Assembly (NCBI RefSeq): GCF_005239225.2
Contig: NC_133302.1
Coordinates: forward strand, 3,224,001 to 3,288,000
DNA from: Populus alba
Lineage: Eukaryota; Streptophyta; Magnoliopsida; Malpighiales; Salicaceae
Length of the DNA: 64,000 nucleotides
Reading direction: 5' to 3'
In this document: positions 1 through 12,471 of the stretch, in pieces
How positions within the stretch are numbered: the stretch's first letter is position 1
Layout of the letters: each line of letters starts with the position of its first letter
The notes under the pieces: generated by a model
What the model saw: only the letters and a program-made list of their open reading frames with translations
What the model was told of the DNA's origin: nothing
The model's database searches: none
Translations under genes and position numbers: made by a program

Positions 1-1391
1 TAAATACATATCGAAGATTAATAATAAATTTTATATAATTTGCACATAATTTTCTTATTCTTGCTAATTAATCCCAGAGCGAGCTTCCAAGAGAAGAAAA
101 TTATAGGTGTGAGTGGAGACTTTTTCTGTTTTGCTATTTCTTATTTATGAAGAACGTGAGCATACAATGCTTGATATAATTTTTGTGTTTTTTTATTAAG
201 AATATTTTAATTTCATTCTATTCTTTTTCACTAGATGTATCATAATAGGAACTGATACCATTTATTCAATCTACTTTCTATTTTCTTGTTACTATCTCTA
301 ATTTATTATTATTAGATATATCAGAAAAATAAATATTTTTTCATAATAAAATAAAATTTCCTTTTAATTTAAATAAAAAATCCAATTGAAAAGGCTAGTT
401 AATGGTTAGCGGTTCATACTTTACATTACACGTCACTTCTAATAAATTCAAAGGATATACAGTGCACCTATTAAAATCATGTTATGTTTAAAGATAATTC
501 AGAAACCTCAATTTAGTCTCAAAATATTCGATCCTATAATTAATTGTGTTGTGTAGAATTTTTTTTGTTACATTTTTTTTCTGGTTTTAGCATATAGACT
601 CAGTTCATGTGATAAATTAAGATTTTAATATAAGAATTTTTAGGATAATAAATATTTTGTTCTGTCATAAAATTTTATTTATTTCTATTCAATATTGTTA
701 AACTTTTATATTTTTTTTCTACTTGAAAACAATAATTTTTTATTTTATTTTTTATTTAATATTATCAGGTTTTCTAGTTTTTATATTTAAAAAATAATAT
801 TTTTCTATTTACTTGTTTTTATTAAGATCCTCTGCAAAGTTTCCACCACAACAGGGTCCACGCGTTAACATTATTGAGGAAGAACAGGTTACTTACTGCT
901 ACCAAAGTCTTCTAAGCTATTGTTGACCAATGTACCAAAAACACAAAAAAAAAACAATCAAACAGAGATTTTGCTTCATCTCTATTATTTTTTTTAGATT
1001 ACCTTAGCTATCCGATCCAATTTGCAAGTATCTTGATTAATCCCACGAGTCCTGAAATTAACAACCATATAAACTTTCAGTGATCATTATATTAGCAACC
1101 ACAAAACTCAAACTTGAAAAAAAAAAAAACAAATTTTTTAGTCTCAAATTCTATCACTGCACCACTTTCTAGATGGTTACATTATTATTTTCCCTAGATC
1201 CGTTCTTCTCTCTGTGCTAGTAACAATTTATTAAAGCGGTGTAAAGCATTAAAAACATGGGTATCATGAAATGACATAAAGTTTCATGCTTGTTACAAGA
1301 GAATGTCAATAATTAATGTTACATGTCATAATTTAATTTTTTTACCCTTTATTTTTATTAAAAAATATATATTTTTTCATTAAATTTATTC
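1..1391. repeat. Gene-free mosaic of repeat family A
   Basis: No gene is seen. The stretch is AT-rich and made of blocks that recur elsewhere in the window. One block, about 1-105, has the phrase gattaataataaatttt and the phrase ttaatcccagagcgag. A longer one, about 180-885, has atatatcagaaaaataaat and ends near a cacgcgttaacattattga phrase. The same blocks recur in the same order near 24.64-25.35 kb, beside the TIR-NBS-LRR gene, which suggests old segmental copies of that gene's flank. Extent and divergence were judged by eye. Confidence 0.6.
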
Positions 1392-1966
1392 ATAATTATC
1401 AAACCCGACTCGAGATCGACTCGATCAAGGAGCTGAGTCTCGAGTTACAAGGACTGATCCAAGTCAACCAAGAAAAATAAAAAATAAAATATTTAAAGTT
1501 TTAATAATTCATATGAAAAAATTAAGAAGTTAGATATAAGTTATATATGTTATAAATAATGAAGTTTAAAAGATTATTTTAAAAGGTTTTTTTTTATTCC
1601 ACATTAAAAAGATACTATCTTCTTCTTTTGAGTTGAAGTATTTAAATCAAAAAGGTTTTTTATTTAATATTGAAAAAAACATAATTTTTTTCTAGTAAAT
1701 ATAGAGTATATATACTAAAAGGTTTCAAATCCCACATTAAAAAATATTTTTTTAATATTTATATAGTAAACTTTGAAATGGGTTAGTAACCAACTGAAAA
1801 ATATATAAAAAATAGAGGTTTCTAGCTAGAAGAAAAAACACATTTTTAAAAAAATAAATTTCTACCAAGTTTTGTTGGGTCATCTAGGTTCCAGATCTAC
1901 TTAGTGGGTTGATCGGTTTTCTTCTAGTCAATTACAGGCCCGGGTTTTCAATAAAACAGACCTGAC
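1392..1966. mobile_element. Non-autonomous DNA element, AAACCCGG-ended family (copy 1)
   Basis: An AT-rich body is flanked by short GC-rich ends: an attatcaaacccgactcg end on the left and a cccgggttttcaataaaac end on the right, roughly inverted. The body shares phrases such as attccacattaaaaagata and gttgaagtatttaaatcaa with the element at 28,154-28,862. It has no coding capacity, so it is a MITE-like derivative moved in trans. The exact edges and a target duplication were not settled for this copy. Confidence 0.55.
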
Positions 1967-4900
1967 GTTGTTACCTAATTTTTAACCTATTTTTTTTGAA
2001 CATATCATGGATGAATTAGTGAGTGATTAGCAAATCATTTCTTTCGTTTATGCTTAGCAAATACTTAGCAAATTAGTGAATCAAAATAGAAAACATACTC
2101 AAATCATAGAAAATATATTTATTTTCTAGTTATTTTTGAATTATTTACTCGTTATTTCCGATTTATTTTATTAGATTTATTTAGCAATTATATAAATAGT
2201 TGATGTTTTATTCTTGATTTTTTTTTAAAAGCAATTGGATGTTTTTAATAATTTAAAAATTTTTAAAAACTCTAATTCGTTAGGTTTCTTGCAAATACTT
2301 TTGCAAGTCAATCAGTCAATGACAGTTTTTGTAATAATATACAAGAGAGAGCACAAGGAAATTTCCTCCGTAAATTGCTAGGAAATTTCGAGAAAGAATG
2401 TTAATTTTCTTGCAAATTATTAGAAATGAAATAACTGTCAAAGAGCGAGCATTATATAATTGCTAAAGAATAAATTTAGAGTTGTAATTTCATGGTATTA
2501 ATGTGCATGCTATTAAAGTTGTTTAAACGTTGACATGAAGTATTGTGCATGCTAGGGGTAATAAAAAAAGAAAATGAACAAAGGAGATTAATGATGATTT
2601 CAATTATCTAATAATTACACAAAACCTTCTCTTTTAATATTTCTTAAACCCTCTGCTCTGAAATTCTCATTTTTAATTATTTGATGCCAACAAAAAATAT
2701 TGATGTTTAATTTTTTATATATAATTATTAGCTTTAGTGCAACTACTAGTTGTATGACTAGAAATAATATTTCATTAATAAATAAAAAAATACCAAACAG
2801 ATTTTAAAAATAAAGTTGATTTATACTTAGCAAAGACTTATCAAGTCAGTCAGTAAATCAAGATACAAAACATACTCAAACCAGACCTAAAAAATATATT
2901 TATTTTCTTGTTAGTTTTGAATTATTTGCTTGATTTTACTAGTTATTCTCAATTTATTTTCATAGATTTATTTAGCTATTATATAAATTGTTGATGTTTT
3001 ATTTTTTAAAACAATTTTAAAAATAATTGATTTTTTTCTTTCCATTTTAAATTATAATTGTAAAAATTAAAAAACTTTAATTCTTTTAGCTTTCTTGTAA
3101 ATACTTTCCAATTAAATCAGTCAATGACAGTTTTTCCTCTTTTAAACAATCCAATTTGATCCTTACTAAAATTTGAAATATCTAACTTCTCTTTCTTGTT
3201 CTATAATTTTATCCATATTTTATATCTATTAAAAACATATTTTATTTCTTTTTCCTCTTTTATTAAGAATATTTGATTTCATTCTATTCTTTGAACTTCT
3301 TGCGTAGATATATAGAATAGAAATTGGTACCACTTATTTAAACTAATTTCTATTTTCTAGTTACTATCATCTAATTTATTATTACTATGTATATATATCA
3401 GAAAAATAAATATTTTTTATAATTTACATTACATGTTTTTTCTAATAAGCAAGGAAAGAGAAAGAGGACCCCTTGTCCGCTTGTCCTCTCTTTCTTTCTC
3501 ATTCATACTGATTGAAAATCAAAATGGAGTGTTTGCTTTTTTCATGGAAAGAAGGGAAAGGTCACAAGAAAGCTGAGGGTTGTTTCCTTTTGCTTTTTAT
3601 TTTGATTTCTCTCTATGTATTGAAAGTTTGAAAAACTTAATGACAATAATACACGAAAGTACTTTTTGATAGCTCTTCAAAACTTTATGACAAGAAAGGG
3701 AATGTCTTTTTGCGTTCATAATTAGACTAATCAAATAACATATTCAAATCGAATCAGCAGTTCCTATATGTATATATAGACACACTCGTCAATGAATTTT
3801 AAATTATGATTTTAAAAATTAAAAATCTTTAATTCTTTAGCTTTCTTGCAAATACTTTGCAAGAAGTCAGTCAATAATAGTTTTTCAATTCATATAAAGG
3901 AGAAATTTCCTTTGTAAATTACTAAAACTTTTGTGGAGAAGGTGCATTAGTGCTTGCTTTTTCATTGAGTAAGCCATGTAAAGAAGGAAAAGGGAACAAG
4001 AAAGATGGGGTGGGGGTTGTTTCCTTTTGCTCTTTTTTTTTTAAAAAAAATTTATTTCTCTTTTTATATTGGAAGTTTGAAAAACTTTATGACAATAATA
4101 CACGAAAGTACTTTTTGATAGCTCTTCAAGACTTTATGACAAGAAAGGGAATGTCTTTCTGCGTTCCTTTCGTGGGATCTGATGAGCTGGAGGATACGGT
4201 CCTCACTGGTTGTTTCCTTTTTGCTCCTTTGAATTTTTCTCTCAATATTGGAAGTTTGAAAAACTTTACAATAAACACTGCACACTTGGAATGTCTTTTC
4301 CAAGGAGGCGAAGGATCTTTCAACAATAAGAGAAATGAGAACAATAACAGGGCAAACCGCTGCCACAACGCATGTGGGAGTGTACTCTAATGTAAGGACG
4401 GAGTAATGAATTTTTCTTGAGCAATTAAATAAATATATAATTTTATTTAAGATTTATTATTAATTCATATATATATATATATATATATTTTTTTTTTTTG
4501 AAACTAATAATAAAGTTTTAATTCAAATATACTACCTAAAATATTAAAAAATAAATTTAAAAATACATAAAATTAAAGTGAAAGTAAAAATAAATCTACT
4601 ATTGAAGTTACATCTTTCAATATTTTGTGAAATATAATTTATTTATAATCGAATCTTAATTGATATTGTAACAACCTCTCAATCAAGATAAAATAACAAT
4701 CTCATGTCAATTAGAAAACAAAGTAATTAAATTTTTTTTCTCTCTCTCAATTCCTCCTTCCTTCACTTAATTCTTCCTTAAATTAGTGTTTTATAAGTTG
4801 GACTTTATAAGTTTATAAGATTATTCTTTTACTTATTTTTTTCCTTGAATTTTTTTATGTTTTCCCCTTACTTCTATCTCTTTCTCTTTCGCCTTTTCTT

Positions 4901-5419
4901 TTCTTTCTTTTTTTATTCTGTTTTTGTCCAGTCAGTAACATATAAAATGAAGGAAGAGCTGATTTGTTTTATTTTTTAATAGCAAATACTCATTTTACCC
5001 TTAATGAGTCGATTTGTTTTTATTTGACAGTTCTTTTTTTTTTGTTAGCACTACCAAGCTCTGTTCATCATAAAATTTTAACCATATTTTAAGATTTCTC
5101 GTAAAATTTCAGCTCAATCTGATGGTCGAATTAAAAATTATGTCCAATAACATAAAACTGGTCAAATTATGATTTTTCATCAAATTTCTGAATTTCTTAA
5201 AATATTATATTAGAAGGCTCCACGTAAATTTTAATTTTTTTTTTGATAACTCAATCAAGAATTATAATTTTTTTATATAAAACTAGTTAAAAAATATTGA
5301 TAAAGTCTTGACCTAAGCTATAGCTTACCCAAGCCTTTAACATACCTCCCCACTTGCTCTAAGATGGTCCCTCCTTCTGTCATAATGCTGTTATGTTAAT
5401 GTGCTGTCATTGCTGCGGT
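1967..5419. repeat. Gene-free AT-rich stretch with dispersed repeats B and D
   Basis: No supported gene. Repeat B (phrases ctttcttgcaaatactttgc and cagtcaatgacagttttt) occurs near 2290, 3105 and 3845 and again near 8700, 27,410 and 28,020. Repeat D, with gaagtttgaaaaactt followed by gacaataatacacgaaag, occurs near 3500-3720 and 3940-4390 and again near 6960-7200 and 17,640-17,815. Open frames in the 3950-4390 copy are short, run on both strands and are not kept in the other copies, so they are not called. A short (AT)n run lies near 4469-4488. Confidence 0.6.
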
Positions 5420-6227
5420 TAGAGGTGATTATTTTTTGTTGGTTCGGTTTTTACTTTTAAAAAACAACCAAACCGTTAAAAAAAGGGGATCCAAACTAAA
5501 CCGGAACCAGTCCAAAACCGGAAAAACCTATGGTTATTTTTCTAGCTCCTTTTTCAGGTCCAAAACCGGAAAACCATATGGTTATTATGGTTATTCCTGT
5601 AATGAGGTAATAGGTTTGTATCTTCGGTCTGTTGGTCTTCACCATGTGATTGTCTTCCGAAGACTGGTAGTTGAGATGTGGTCAATTCAATCCTATCAGA
5701 AAGACCTGGAACAATAAAAGGTTTTCGTTCTTGGAGAATAGAAGTATCAGTGAAGGAGGTCGTAGACATGTCTGTAGCGGCTATGTCGATGCTATCAGAT
5801 AGCTCAAGGACGTGATTAGAGATAGGTCGTAGACATGTCTGTAGCGGCTATGGTGATGGATTTTCGGAAGGAGAGGGAATGTTTCCAAAACCGGGTTGGA
5901 GGGGAGGGGGCGGCTGTGTGAAAGGAAAGTAGAAAATTGAATTTGAAATGGTATGCCCTCGTTGTTGAAGGGGAAAGTAATGAGCGGAAGTGGCCCGCGG
6001 CTTGGACCGCTTCGTTTATTTATTTTTTTCATTTCTAAACCCAACTGGTTTAGTTTGGGTTGGCCGATTCCGGCACATCAAAACTAGAAACTAAACTGAA
6101 CTGAACTAGATATTTTTCTCAATATTTTAATTTGTTCAATCAGTTTTTTTTTTTATTCAATTTTTTTAATTAAATTTTTTTTAGTTTTCTAAATTAAATT
6201 GATTTTTCAGTTAATTTGCTCCCCCTA
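5420..6227. mobile_element. hAT-like non-autonomous element
   Basis: The ends read TAGAGGTGATTA on the left and, in reverse complement, TAGGGGGAGCAAA on the right, like the TAGGGGTG-type ends of plant hAT elements. The flanking 8-mers gctgcggt (5412-5419) and gctgctgc (6228-6235) agree at six of eight positions, as expected for an old 8-bp target duplication. The subterminal sequence is rich in ggttcggttt and aaccggaa motifs, typical of hAT transposase binding arrays. Inside is a direct repeat of about 27 bp starting tcgtagacatgtctgtagc at about 5760 and 5827. No transposase is encoded; short open frames on both strands look fortuitous. Confidence 0.6.
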
Positions 6228-8039
6228 GCTGCTGCTGGTATTCTTCAAATCTTCTTTCTTGAATTGGCTTAGCTTGGATGCATAAAGCAATGAGATGGGA
6301 TCAGCGGAAGATCTGCAGGCTAAACTTTATGTTTAAGAAAAATTAAAAATTAAAAATACTAAAAAAATAATTTAAAAATACTAAAAAAAATATTAATTTA
6401 AAATAAAAAATAAAAAAATACTTATTTATTTATTTTGGTTCTTAAGAACATAGTAAACAAGTAATTGATTGTCAATTTCTTTTTGAAAACAAAACCAGTT
6501 TTTTTATTTTTATTTTTATTTTTAATATCAATATATTAAAATCATCAAGAAAACACTTAAGAACATCAACCTGATATTTCAAAAATAAATAAATATTGAT
6601 TATCAAGAATAAATATTGATGATTAATAATAAATTTTGTATAATTTGCACAGAATTTTCTTATTCTCCCTATTTAATCCCATAACAAGGTTCCAAAAAAA
6701 GACTCAACAAACCTTATTTTTTGTTATTTTGAATTCACTAAAAAATGTTCATCATCTTTCTTGGAGATTTTTAGCAATGCAATAATCATAATTATAAAAG
6801 GAAAAAGGTAACAGTACGTAGGGGAAGAAAAGCAAGGAAATTTCTCAAGCGTGTAGTACTAGTAAATATTGAGGAAGGAATTTGGTGGCAACACTGCTGG
6901 GTCCACGCGTTAAAAAAAGCAAGGAAAGAGAGAGAGGACGCCCTTGTCCTCTCTCTCTTTCTCACTCATACTGATTGAAAATCAAAATGGGGTGTTTGCT
7001 TTTTTCATGGAAAGAAGGGAAAGGGCACAAGCAAAGAAAGATGGGGATTGTTTCCTTTTTATTTTTATTTTTATTTTTATTTCCCTCTCTATATTGAAAG
7101 TTTGAAAAACTTAATGACAATAATACACGAAAGTACTTTTTGATAGCTCTTCAAAATTTATTAGTTTGCCGTGTCGAAAATCATGTCTTTTTGCGTTCCT
7201 TTCGTAGTGAAAACATTTTTATTAAAGTGATCCAGCGCGACGGGTTCACCGTTCTTCACTCTGTGCTATTATTGTAACAATTTATTAAAGTGATGAAGAT
7301 TGCTTCTTTCTAGAAACATTCAGACTAACTTTTATTTGTTTCTTTTTGCCAAAGCCATTACGTCTAAAGATAGAAAGTAGAATAAAGCTCTCACAGTACT
7401 TCCCGCTTTCACACCACTTTCCACTCGAAAAGGACGAAAGCATTCTAACCATTTGTTATTACTATATATATATATATATCAGAAAAATAAATATTTTTTT
7501 AATAATTTACATGATGTACCTAAAAACCATGACATGTTTAAAAATAATTAAAAAATCTCAATTTAATTATTTTTATATACGATCTCATCAATAATTATGT
7601 AATTATGTCTTTTATTAATTTAATTATCTTTTATCAATTTTATTGATGACCTATAATAAATATCATATCGATGATTAATAATAAATTTTATATAACTTGC
7701 ACAGAATTTTTTTTATTCTCGCCAATTAATCCCAGAGCGAGGTTCCAAGAACTTAAAGCAGGATTTTGTATAATTTGCACAGGATTTTGTATAATTGAAC
7801 TTAATTCACTAAAAAATGTTCATCATTTTTCTTGCAAATTATTAGCAATGCAATAATCATAATTATAAAAGGTAAAAATGTAACACATAGAGGGAAAAGT
7901 GGCAAAGAAATTTCTCAAGCGTGTAGTGGTGAATATTGAGCAGCAATCAAATTCTTTAGCCACATGTTAATCGATATTGATTGGAATTTAGAATGGTAAT
8001 TTTGAGGTAGTTGCTGATGGCGTATAATTAAAAATTAAA
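6228..8039. repeat. Gene-free stretch with repeat A and D copies
   Basis: No gene supported. Repeat A fragments lie near 6590-6910 and 7440-7960, and one repeat D copy near 6920-7200. The two repeat types are interleaved as in 1-4.4 kb, so this looks like further rounds of local duplication and decay. Microsatellite-like ta runs are present near 7460. Confidence 0.55.
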
Positions 8040-8273
8040 TTAAAATTTTTTAGAAGTAATTATAATGTAATGGAAAGACTGTGGACTGCAACATGTTGTT
8101 GATATCAAGCTTCTCTTGTGATGTCGATATTTGGGATTTTTTTTTCCGTTTCTATTTTCCGCATCTGAAACGTTTTCTCCATGAAGCAGCTGCGCACATG
8201 CCAAGAAAATGAGAAAATACAAAAGGAAAAGAAGAGAAATTCTTGAAGTTTGGGACTTTAGATATATCATCAT
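8040..8273 (-). CDS. Possible small secreted peptide or first-exon relic (77 aa)
   Basis: An open frame of 77 codons starts MMIYLKSQTSRISLL. After about ten residues it has a strong hydrophobic stretch (SLLFLLYFLIFLACAQLL), then a polar, basic tail with two cysteines near the end. That shape fits a signal peptide followed by a short mature part. It could be a genuine small secreted protein, the first exon of a receptor-like protein, or chance in AT-rich DNA. It lies inside a repeat A region, with no clear neighbours or promoter. I do not recognise a family. Confidence 0.25.
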   Translation of the reverse strand: MMIYLKSQTSRISLLFLLYFLIFLACAQLLHGENVSDAENRNGKKNPKYRHHKRSLISTTCCSPQSFHYIIITSKKF

Positions 8274-10250
8274 GGAACTGGTATCATTTATTCAAACTAA
8301 TTCCTATTTTCTCGTTAGTATCATCTAATTTGTTATTATTATTATTATTATTATATCAGAAAAATAAATATTTTTTTATAATTTACATGATGTACATCCC
8401 ATCTATTAAAATCATAAAATGTTGAAAGATAATTAAAAAACCTTAATTTAGTCATTTTTATAAACAATCCCATCATTAATAATTATGTATACTGTCTTTT
8501 ATCAATTTTATTTCAAACATTGTTTATACTAGAAAATAAGCCATTATTCAATATTGATGATCAATAATAAATATAGATGATTAATAATAAATTTTGTATA
8601 ATTTGCATAGGATTTTCTTATTCTCGCTAATTAATCCCAAAGCGAGGTTCCAAGATAAGCCTCAACAAATTATAATTTTAAAAATTAAAAGACTTAAATT
8701 CTTTAGCTTTCTTACAAATACTTTGCAAGAAGTCAGTCAATAATAGTTTTTCAATTCATATACAGTAGAAATTTCCTTTATAAATTACTAGAAATTTTCG
8801 AGCGAAATTACCAGTCAATGCAAGCAGTGTAAAATTATCATTAGACACTTTCTCCAGCAGTCCCGTAAATGACATGATTTTCCACACGGCAAACTAAGAA
8901 GACTATTTCCATGCAATTGTCAAAATCAAATGATGTAAATTTCCACAAACCTATTTTCATAGCCTGGCTTCTTCTTTTTTCCAAAAAAGACTCTGATTAG
9001 GCGTGTCAAAAATTCCTACACTTATAATACTTCCTTTTTAATTACATTAAAACCTAGAATAATATATATTTTTCAAAAATTTAAGGAAGAAATTAAAATG
9101 TAATTGTAATTAAGTTCTTATAAATCTTACAAAGAGATTATATATCTCTTTCATGTTCTCTAATATTTTCATCCATCTTTTATATTTATTAAAAACATTT
9201 TTAATTATTTCTGTGTTTTTTTTATTAAGAATATTTGACTTCATTTTATTCTTCCAACTTCTTCTCTATGCATATCATAATAGGAACCGGTACTATTTAT
9301 TCAAACTAATTCCTATTTTTTTGTTGTTATCATCTAATTTATTTTTACTACATATATAATAAAAATAAATATATTTATAATGTAGTTGATCCACTCTTTA
9401 GTTTCTATAGTTAATTCATATCCTATTATTTATGCCATGACAAAAGCAATATTTGCTTTTAATTGTGTTGTGATTTTGCATCCTGATTTTAATTAATTAA
9501 TTTGATAAAAATTAAATTTATTTTTTAAAAATATTAATCTTCTTAATTAAATCTAAATTGGACTTTCAAACTTAATTTTTCACCAATTAAACCTCTAATA
9601 AAATTAATTTAACCCTTTTAAAGTATAATTAAAACACTATATCTACTACACTCCCAAAATATTCATATATCTCTTGTTTCATAGCATCTAATTTTCTTGA
9701 GGACTCAAGCAGTGTAAAACGTTGAAAGCAGGTGTATCATTGAGTGACATAAAAGTTTTTTATGCAGTTGGAAAAATATGTTAAAAAGAAGAAGAAGAAA
9801 ATGAACACTAATAAAGTAGAGAATTTGACAGAATTTTAATTTTTTAGTCAAAATTCAAGTGAAGTCTCTGGTCAATGCAGCTATATTATCTTTGGTCCCT
9901 AGATTTACATACTGTTATCTTTGGTCCTTATTTTGTTATTAATTTTAGTCCAAAGTTCTGATTAGAAAACTCAAAACTGTCCCTGGATTTACAATTCATA
10001 CAAAAAATATTGATATTTAATTAAGAAAAAAAAATTATTAGCTTAAGTCCCTGAATTAATAAAAATAATTCTGTATTGGCAAAAATAATCTGTTCATATG
10101 TGATAAAGAATGTTTTAAAAAGTTTTTATTATTTATAGAACGAATCACTGTATGCCTATATGCCACTGAAATACCCTAATCTCTGAATCAATGGAGGCGA
10201 CGTTTTATTAAAAATTATATTTGTTAAAGTTTTTAACTACGTTCTAGACA
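8250..10250. repeat. Gene-free stretch with repeat A and B copies
   Basis: Repeat A pieces occur at about 8250-8680 and 9170-9390, and repeat B at about 8700-8760. The segment 8811-8935 (phrases gtcaatgcaagcagtgt and tgacatgattttccacacgg) matches 28,105-28,945. Here it lacks the 0.7-kb transposon present there, so it is the empty-site counterpart. No gene seen. Confidence 0.6.
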
Positions 10251-10251
10251 A

Positions 10252-10406
10252 ACTATTAAGTAAATTCTCTAACAACCAATTTGTCGGAAGGAAGCCCATT
10301 ATTATACTCTGTCTCACTAACGTATTCTGATAGTCCATCCACAAGATCAATATTTTGAATTGCATTAGTTGCCAAAACATTTCTCACCGCAATAATCTCC
10401 GGAAAA
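10252..10406 (-). pseudogene. Orphan coding fragment of unknown family
   Basis: The minus strand reads for about 50 codons from a possible acceptor (ccggag) to two adjacent stops, with protein-like composition: FPEIIAVRNVLATNAIQ, then DLVDGLSEYVSE, then NNGLPSDKLVVREFT. It looks like the last exon of some gene. A decayed second copy of its start lies at about 26,080-26,160 on the same strand (shared phrase ccgcaataatctccggaaa), so it belongs to the duplicated flank material. I do not recognise the protein and no other exon was found. Confidence 0.35.
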
Positions 10407-11465
10407 AAAGTGTTTATACAGCAAAACAAAAATTTAGTCCAATTAATCAGGCCTACTTATTTCTACAGCAGTCTTTGCTCAAGGCATAATAAGCATGTTT
10501 ATTATTTTATAAATTAACATTTACTTTTTTAACACACAGAGGATGATCAATCTAAAATTTGATTAAAGGACTTACTTTCCGTATACGAAAATTAATCCAT
10601 ATATAGATATTATTTTGTTATGATAAAAGGAGAAAAAAGAGCTACAATAGAATCCCTAATCTCAATAAAAACCTAAGAGGGTGGAGGCCAATTCTAATTA
10701 ATATAGATAAGCAAAGTGACAGTGCAAACAGTATACAACATTTGTTTCAAGTCCTAGCCCAGATTGCCTCAGAATACAAACTGTTGTTACTGATTTTACA
10801 GGAGAAGTAATGTTTCATTGAAAAGTTGAGAAACTTTCTTGTGTTATTATTTATTAACTTTAGTGTGAGGTATTTTACCAAGTACAAAAGAGTCCTTAAC
10901 TTTATAATTTAAACAAAACAGTTACACAAAATTTTTTAATTTTTAAAATATTAAAAATATTAGTCCTTTACTACTCTACTAAACTTGAAAAATATGTAAA
11001 AGTTATTTTATTGAATGATACTACTGTCTTGATCCATAAATAAAGGAACATTTTACCACACAATAGTTTTTTTTTTATATATATATAGTTTTGTTTATAA
11101 TTATAATGTAGTGGTAAGACCGTGGATAAAAATCAATGTGGCCTGGGCAACGCAACCATGAAAGACTGACTCTTGGGATAAAGCAGTTATCACTTCTTCT
11201 TTTTTTTCACGTAACTTCAATATTTTATGTTTAATTTTTATTATATAGTATAAGTATAAAAATTGTAAAATTTTAACTTATAATCACTTAATTAATAAAA
11301 CTTTGATATTATATAAAAAAATTATTTCACTAAAAAACTTAAATTTATAAATAAAATTCAAAATATAATTTATATAATTCCCATCAAAAACAAACTTTTG
11401 CCTGTCTTAGACCATCAAAAAAATATATTATTAATGTGATTGACAACTGAAGCATTAATCTTTAA
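10407..11465. other. Gene-free AT-rich stretch
   Basis: Nothing supportable was found: AT-rich sequence with T runs and short ta runs near 11,085, no long open frame, and no clear repeat match apart from weak similarity to flank material near 25.4 kb. Confidence 0.5.
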
Positions 11466-11975
11466 GTCTGCTTAATGAAAGGTTCTTCTCATGGACGCAC
11501 AACTGACAAGCTTGAGGGTGAAATTGATGAAACAACCACGCTTAAGGACCTCAATCTAAACTTTGTATTTCGCCTGGAACGGTCATGGTTTAATGAACTC
11601 ATTAGGTAGATTCCACGGCATTGCACTTTTTTCATTTTGTTCTTTGGTGAGGCACTATTCTTGAGAGGTTAACATGTGTTTGTCTTCTATTCTTTCTTTC
11701 TCAGTCAAATTTATGGGGACTGTAAATTCTTAGAAGCAGAGAGAATTATGGATTATAGTCTTCTAATTGGTCTTCACTTCCGTGATGATTACTATAGTGA
11801 GGAGATGATGTCCCCAAATGACAAGCATTTTGGTAAATTACTTTTATCCTCTAATTCTGCTACCTTAAAAATTTACAACAATAATCAACCTTGAGATAAT
11901 TTGGTTTTGTGTTTCTATATCAGAAAAAAGAAATTCACACCATGAGGAAACATTGATGCGAGGTTCTTTTTTTTT
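11466..11975 (+). pseudogene. Fragment of a phosphatidylinositol-4-phosphate 5-kinase gene
   Basis: Two consecutive exon-like pieces read as the catalytic core of plant PIP5K. The first, about 11,466-11,605, encodes [18 protein letters not shown] and then [18 protein letters not shown], ending at a gt donor. The second, 11,705-11,832, starts after a tcag acceptor and carries FLEAERIMDYSLLIGLHFR. A third short piece near 11,932 reads NSHHEETLMRG before running into a T tract. The KGSSHGRTT and MDYSLL motifs are characteristic of the family, which makes PI(4,5)P2 from PI4P. The N-terminal MORN repeats, the upstream kinase exons and the C-terminus are absent, and an in-frame stop precedes the first piece. 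It is a relic, not a working kinase, and a retrotransposon starts 40 bp downstream. Confidence 0.8.
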
Positions 11976-12007
11976 TTTTTTTGTGAAGGAAGGGACGTTG
12001 ATTGCTT

Positions 12008-12012
12008 AAGGT
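12008..12012. repeat. Target-site duplication AAGGT, left
   Basis: aaggt directly precedes the 5' LTR and directly follows the 3' LTR at 17,274-17,278. This five-base duplication proves that the two LTRs belong to one insertion. Confidence 0.95.
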
Positions 12013-12447
12013 TGATAAGCAGCAGCAGCAATTGAAGGAGTCAAGTGATGAGCTACAACAACGGAATGAGCAACAGCTGGAACCGAGAAGATCATGCAGA
12101 ATTCCTAAGAAGAATCGCAGGTTTATTGAGCTGTGAAGAGCCAGTCAAGGGAGGAACGAGTCAAGGGGGTCTTATCACTGCAGTGCCTTAGTGCACGGGA
12201 GGAAGGAGTCAAGTTTTATTCAGCAAATAAATGCCAGCTATGTAGCAGGAGTCATCCTGATTTTATGTAGTCGTGCCAGTATTTTAGGAAAGTTGTTATT
12301 TCAATTCCTGTATTTAAACTCTGCTATGAGACAGAGAGGAGGCATTCAATATTCAATAATATCAATTGTGGCTTATTCTCGCCCTAAGCAGAATACATTT
12401 GTGTTTGTTTCTTGTCTTTAATTACTTGCTGTGACAGGGACCTATCA
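12013..12447 (+). repeat. 5' LTR
   Basis: 435 bp, begins TGATAAGC and ends CCTATCA. A TATA-like tatttaaa lies at 12,311-12,318. Its first 124 bases are a copy of the end of the pol frame including its stop codon, because the 3' LTR carries that coding tail. Confidence 0.95.
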
Positions 12448-12449
12448 AT

Positions 12450-12462
12450 TGGTATCAGAGCC
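12450..12462 (+). promoter_or_regulatory. Primer binding site for initiator-Met tRNA
   Basis: TGGTATCAGAGCC lies two bases after the 5' LTR. It is the standard plant retrotransposon site complementary to the 3' end of initiator tRNA-Met, where minus-strand synthesis starts. Confidence 0.95.
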
Positions 12463-12471
12463 AGGTTAATA

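Noticed and set aside
3950..4390. 146-codon frame and opposite-strand frames
   Set aside because: The region is a repeat D copy; other copies do not keep the frame and the composition is low-complexity.
12191..12421. 76-codon frame duplicated at 17,017-17,247
   Set aside because: Present twice only because it lies in the two LTRs; no motif.
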